DNA from: Pseudomonadales bacterium
Lineage (GTDB): Bacteria; Pseudomonadota; Gammaproteobacteria; Pseudomonadales; Azotimanducaceae
Assembly: GCA_023300545.1 (NCBI GenBank)
Contig: JALZVT010000100.1
Span: 1-44,792, forward strand
Reading direction: 5' to 3'
DNA length: 44,792 nucleotides
Of this stretch, positions 42,520 through 44,792 are shown in pieces. How positions within the stretch are numbered: the first letter of the stretch is position 1; each line of letters starts with the position of its first letter. Under the pieces are notes generated by a model. It searched no databases. It was given only the letters and a program-made list of their open reading frames with translations, and was not told the origin of the DNA. The translations under genes were made by a program, and so were the position numbers.

Positions 42520-43155
42520 GTGATTCGTTTAATCAAGTTTTCAGTTATCCAAGCGGACGTTAAACACCTGCTTTGTCGCGGTATTGGCGCGTTGCTGTGC
42601 GGTGTTGCGAGTGCGCTGATGTGCGCCAGTGGCGCCGGTGCAGAAACGGTTGTTAACGCGAGCGGTGAACCATCCAGCGTCGTTACCGGACCAGCAGGTA
42701 GCGGGGTCTATCGATCAACGGGGGCTAATGGCGAAGTTGAGTTTAATAATTTTGGCCGAGGCGAGCCGGTAGCGTTGGAGGTAGTGCCGGCAACAGTCGG
42801 GGCCGAACTTGAGCGCAGTTCAGCGCGCGTTCAAGAGATGCTTGATGTGGCGCAAGTGTTGGCAGCTGATCGACAAGTGCGGGAAAGCAATCGCGCCGCT
42901 AAGCTGCTCGCTATTCAGCAGGCGAAGACGGCCGCTGCGCGCGAGAGCGCACGGCTCGCCGATTATGTGGCAGCAACTCAGCCCAGATATTATCCGGCGT
43001 ATTCGCCAAGACTGGGTGCAGGGTTTAGCCAGAGACGGCGACCTGGCTACGGGCCAGGCTGGCGCCCTCGCTCGGGTCCGTATCGCGAAGGCTATCGCTA
43101 TCCCGAGCAACGGGCTGCACCTGTGCCGGCGCCTGTGCGCAGCAAATCGCTTTAG
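42520..43155 (+). CDS. Exported DUF4124-like protein
   Basis: A 211-residue protein starting with GTG. A signal-like region ends near residue 41 (ASGAGAETV). GVYRSTGANGEVEFNNFGRGEPVALEV (about 63-89, in pieces) matches the DUF4124 beta motif (xYRxxDxxGxVxFxDxP). A helix with RVQEMLDVAQVLAADRQVRES follows, then a Tyr/Pro/Arg/Gly-rich C-terminus. Family function is unknown; it probably sits in the periplasm or at the envelope. It forms a pair with the previous gene. Confidence 0.75.
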   Translation: MIRLIKFSVIQADVKHLLCRGIGALLCGVASALMCASGAGAETVVNASGEPSSVVTGPAGSGVYRSTGANGEVEFNNFGRGEPVALEVVPATVGAELERSSARVQEMLDVAQVLAADRQVRESNRAAKLLAIQQAKTAAARESARLADYVAATQPRYYPAYSPRLGAGFSQRRRPGYGPGWRPRSGPYREGYRYPEQRAAPVPAPVRSKSL

Positions 43156-43211
43156 CGCTCTGCGCCACCGTCATTATCAATTTGACCTGATGGCCTAGTG
43201 GTTGAGGTTGC

Positions 43212-44444
43212 TCAGCCCTCAGGTTGATGGACAACGCCCGTTGCCAGCAATCGTTGCGTGTCAGCCTGCATCCCCAGTTCGGCGAGAATGGCAATTGTGT
43301 GTTCGCCGATATCCGGTGCTGGGCCTGCGGGCGTGTTGGGAGTGCCTCCAAACAACGGCGCCGGTCGAGCCTCTATGAGCGGGCCCGCAATCGGGTGGTT
43401 CAGCTCTCGGAACACGGCGTTGTTTTGCACCTGGGGTTCGTTGGCCAGCTCGGTCAAGGTTCGTGCGCGCGCAAAGGGTACTTCATTGGCTATGAATCGA
43501 GTCTCGGCTTCCTCGAGAGTCAGGGTCAGGGCCTTTTTAGCGACAACCGTGTTTAGCATGTCGCGATAACCATCGCGGTCGCCCATCCGGCCTGCGAGTG
43601 TGTTGAAGCGTTTGTCGGCCGCCAGCTCGGGCAATTCGAACGCGCGACAAAGTCCGTGAAACTCAGCGTCAGACAGCGTCATGGTCGCGCCCCAACCGTC
43701 TAGGTATTCGGTGAGGTGGCCCGATGCGCCAATGGGTGGGCGCTGATCAATCGGGCTGCTTTTGTTGGTTGATTCATCGTGTTGCAAAATCAGGTCTGCG
43801 GCAACGTCTGCCCAGCAAAACGCGATGGCGGTGTCGAGCATAGACAGCTCAATGTGCTGTCCTTTGCCCGATTTACTGCGTGCGAGTAGGGCGGCGGTAA
43901 TCGCCTGAGCGCCGGTGTAGGCGGTGAGTTTGTCGAGCAACAGCATGTTCACCTGCTCCGGTGATTCAGAGTGTTCGGGATGAATTCTGCCCTGCACACT
44001 AACGATGCCTGAAAAGCACTGAATGATCGGATCGTAGGCGCGTTCGCGCGCTCGGGGTCCGGTCTGGCCGAAGCCGCTAATCGACAGGTAGACGAGTTCG
44101 TTGTTGGTCGCGGACAGAGCGTCGTAACCGATGCCCAACCGTTTAACGACACCCGGCCGAAAATTTTGGATGACCACGTCAGCCTCTGCGGCAAGCTTGT
44201 GCACAATCTCTCGACCCGTCTCGCTGCCCAGATCGAGTGCGATGGAACGCTTGCCTCTATTCAAGACATGGAAGAAACCGGAGAAGCCATTCCTCTGGCT
44301 CCCAACGTGACGCTGAATATCGCCCGTCAAACGTTCAACCTTTACAACGTCTGCGCCCTGGTCAGCCAACAGCGCACCCGTTAGCGGCCCTGACACTACC
44401 GCCGATAAGTCGAGAACCTTAAACCCACTTAATGGTCCCGCCAC
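43212..44444 (-). CDS. CaiB/BaiF family CoA-transferase
   Basis: Class III CoA-transferase of 410 residues (type typified by formyl-CoA transferase). Starts PLSGFKVLDLSAVVSGPLTGALLADQGADVVKVE; VIQNFRPGVVKRLGIGYDAL and AYDPIIQCFSGI follow; the catalytic aspartate is likely D171 in LLLDKLTAYTGAQA. It moves CoA between acyl groups; the substrate is unknown. The start is GTG at 44444. It ends 57 bp from the converging DUF4124-like gene. Unlike the racemase at 18956 it lacks the GHDINY and VGDFGGG motifs. Confidence 0.9.
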   Translation of the reverse strand: MAGPLSGFKVLDLSAVVSGPLTGALLADQGADVVKVERLTGDIQRHVGSQRNGFSGFFHVLNRGKRSIALDLGSETGREIVHKLAAEADVVIQNFRPGVVKRLGIGYDALSATNNELVYLSISGFGQTGPRARERAYDPIIQCFSGIVSVQGRIHPEHSESPEQVNMLLLDKLTAYTGAQAITAALLARSKSGKGQHIELSMLDTAIAFCWADVAADLILQHDESTNKSSPIDQRPPIGASGHLTEYLDGWGATMTLSDAEFHGLCRAFELPELAADKRFNTLAGRMGDRDGYRDMLNTVVAKKALTLTLEEAETRFIANEVPFARARTLTELANEPQVQNNAVFRELNHPIAGPLIEARPAPLFGGTPNTPAGPAPDIGEHTIAILAELGMQADTQRLLATGVVHQPEG

Positions 44445-44589
44445 GACTAACTCGCCCGCCCGTCAGCGCTAGTGCGATCACTACAATCTTGCATTTATTT
44501 TGGCCTCCCCAGCCTCTGTCGCCAGCCGCTGTTACCCATGGAAAGGGTAAGCCGAACGCCTGAGGGTCAGTTTAGCAGATGGTGATTGG
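44445..44589. other. Leader region of the CoA-transferase gene
   Basis: This non-coding stretch should hold the promoter of the minus-strand CoA-transferase. An inverted repeat TTACCC-atggaaa-GGGTAA lies at 44532-44550. I see no named riboswitch or open frame. Confidence 0.4.
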
Positions 44590-44780
44590 GTTCCTGAGTT
44601 CTGGACACTCAGGCAATTCTGATTTGGTTGAATTGTGGACACCCAGCAAGTTTGCTTGGGTTGAATAGCGGACACCCAACAAGTCTGGTTCCACTCGGGC
44701 AGTGGGGCTTTTGGTCTGGTCTGGTGGCTCGAAGAGTGGGTGTCCGGGTCTTGAACGCAGTCAGCTGAATAGTGGCTGTC
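44590..44780. repeat. Degenerate 33-34 bp repeats with a GGACAC core
   Basis: GGACAC recurs at 44603, 44637 and 44670 (spacing 34 and 33 bp), each time followed by a similar stretch with CA and TTTG or TCTGG. The segments before the second and third copies both read TTGAAT. A reversed copy, TGGGTGTCCG at 44737-44746, is the exact complement of CGGACACCCA at 44669-44678, and TTGAAC and CTGAATAGTGG follow. This may be the remains of a mobile-element end or a binding array. It runs to the window edge. Confidence 0.65.
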
Positions 44781-44792
44781 CGCAACTGGTCG

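Overview
The window looks like a stretch of chromosome from a free-living, probably aerobic and probably marine or aquatic gammaproteobacterium of moderately high GC content. The strongest evidence is the block aspS-yebC-ruvC-ruvA-ruvB-tolQ-tolR-tolA-tolB-pal-cpoB-queE-queC-tRNA-Lys, a conserved gammaproteobacterial arrangement also seen in pseudomonads. MiaE, a class Ic aspartate aminotransferase, the short (type 2) ArgC and several acyl-CoA genes fit the same placement. No genus can be assigned from the sequence alone. No phage, plasmid, transposase gene, CRISPR array or rRNA operon was found.

Left part (1-15.8 kb), mostly minus strand: an enoyl-CoA hydratase-like gene; a DUF3592-like membrane protein; a SixA-like phosphatase with an LLM flavin oxidoreductase; a rhomboid protease divergent from an ABC-F ATPase; a cupin; a HAD phosphatase coupled to hisC; a DEAD-box helicase; a class Ic aspartate aminotransferase coupled to argC; two unrecognised genes; and a coupled set of esterase, miaE and glycosyltransferase.

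Middle part (15.9-27.4 kb): an MsbA-type ABC exporter whose 3' end overlaps dinB on the other strand; an alpha-methylacyl-CoA racemase / propionyl-CoA synthetase / ABM protein / GNAT set; a wrbA-like and tlpA-like pair bracketed by two copies of a 28-bp palindrome; a lytic transglycosylase behind proS; and an HU protein with a long lysine-rich N-terminal tail beside a 382-bp AT-rich region.

Right part (27.7-44.8 kb), plus strand: fmdB, aspS, yebC, the ruvCAB Holliday-junction genes, the complete Tol-Pal envelope machine with CpoB, queE and queC for queuosine, and tRNA-Lys(UUU). The ybgC gene usual between ruvB and tolQ is absent. Next come an SDR oxidoreductase, a metallo-beta-lactamase-fold hydrolase and two small exported proteins that together resemble one split DUF4124-type protein. 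A CoA-transferase on the minus strand and a repeat-bearing non-coding end close the window.

Most genes are ordinary core genes. The less ordinary signals are short tandem repeats in three leaders of the aspS-to-tol region (11 bp x3, 16 bp x2, 8 bp x4), the palindrome pair, the HU tail, a serine/acid repeat coding on both strands at the ABC exporter/dinB overlap, and a degenerate 33-34 bp repeat at the right end. I did not find a clear new multi-gene defence or mobile system.
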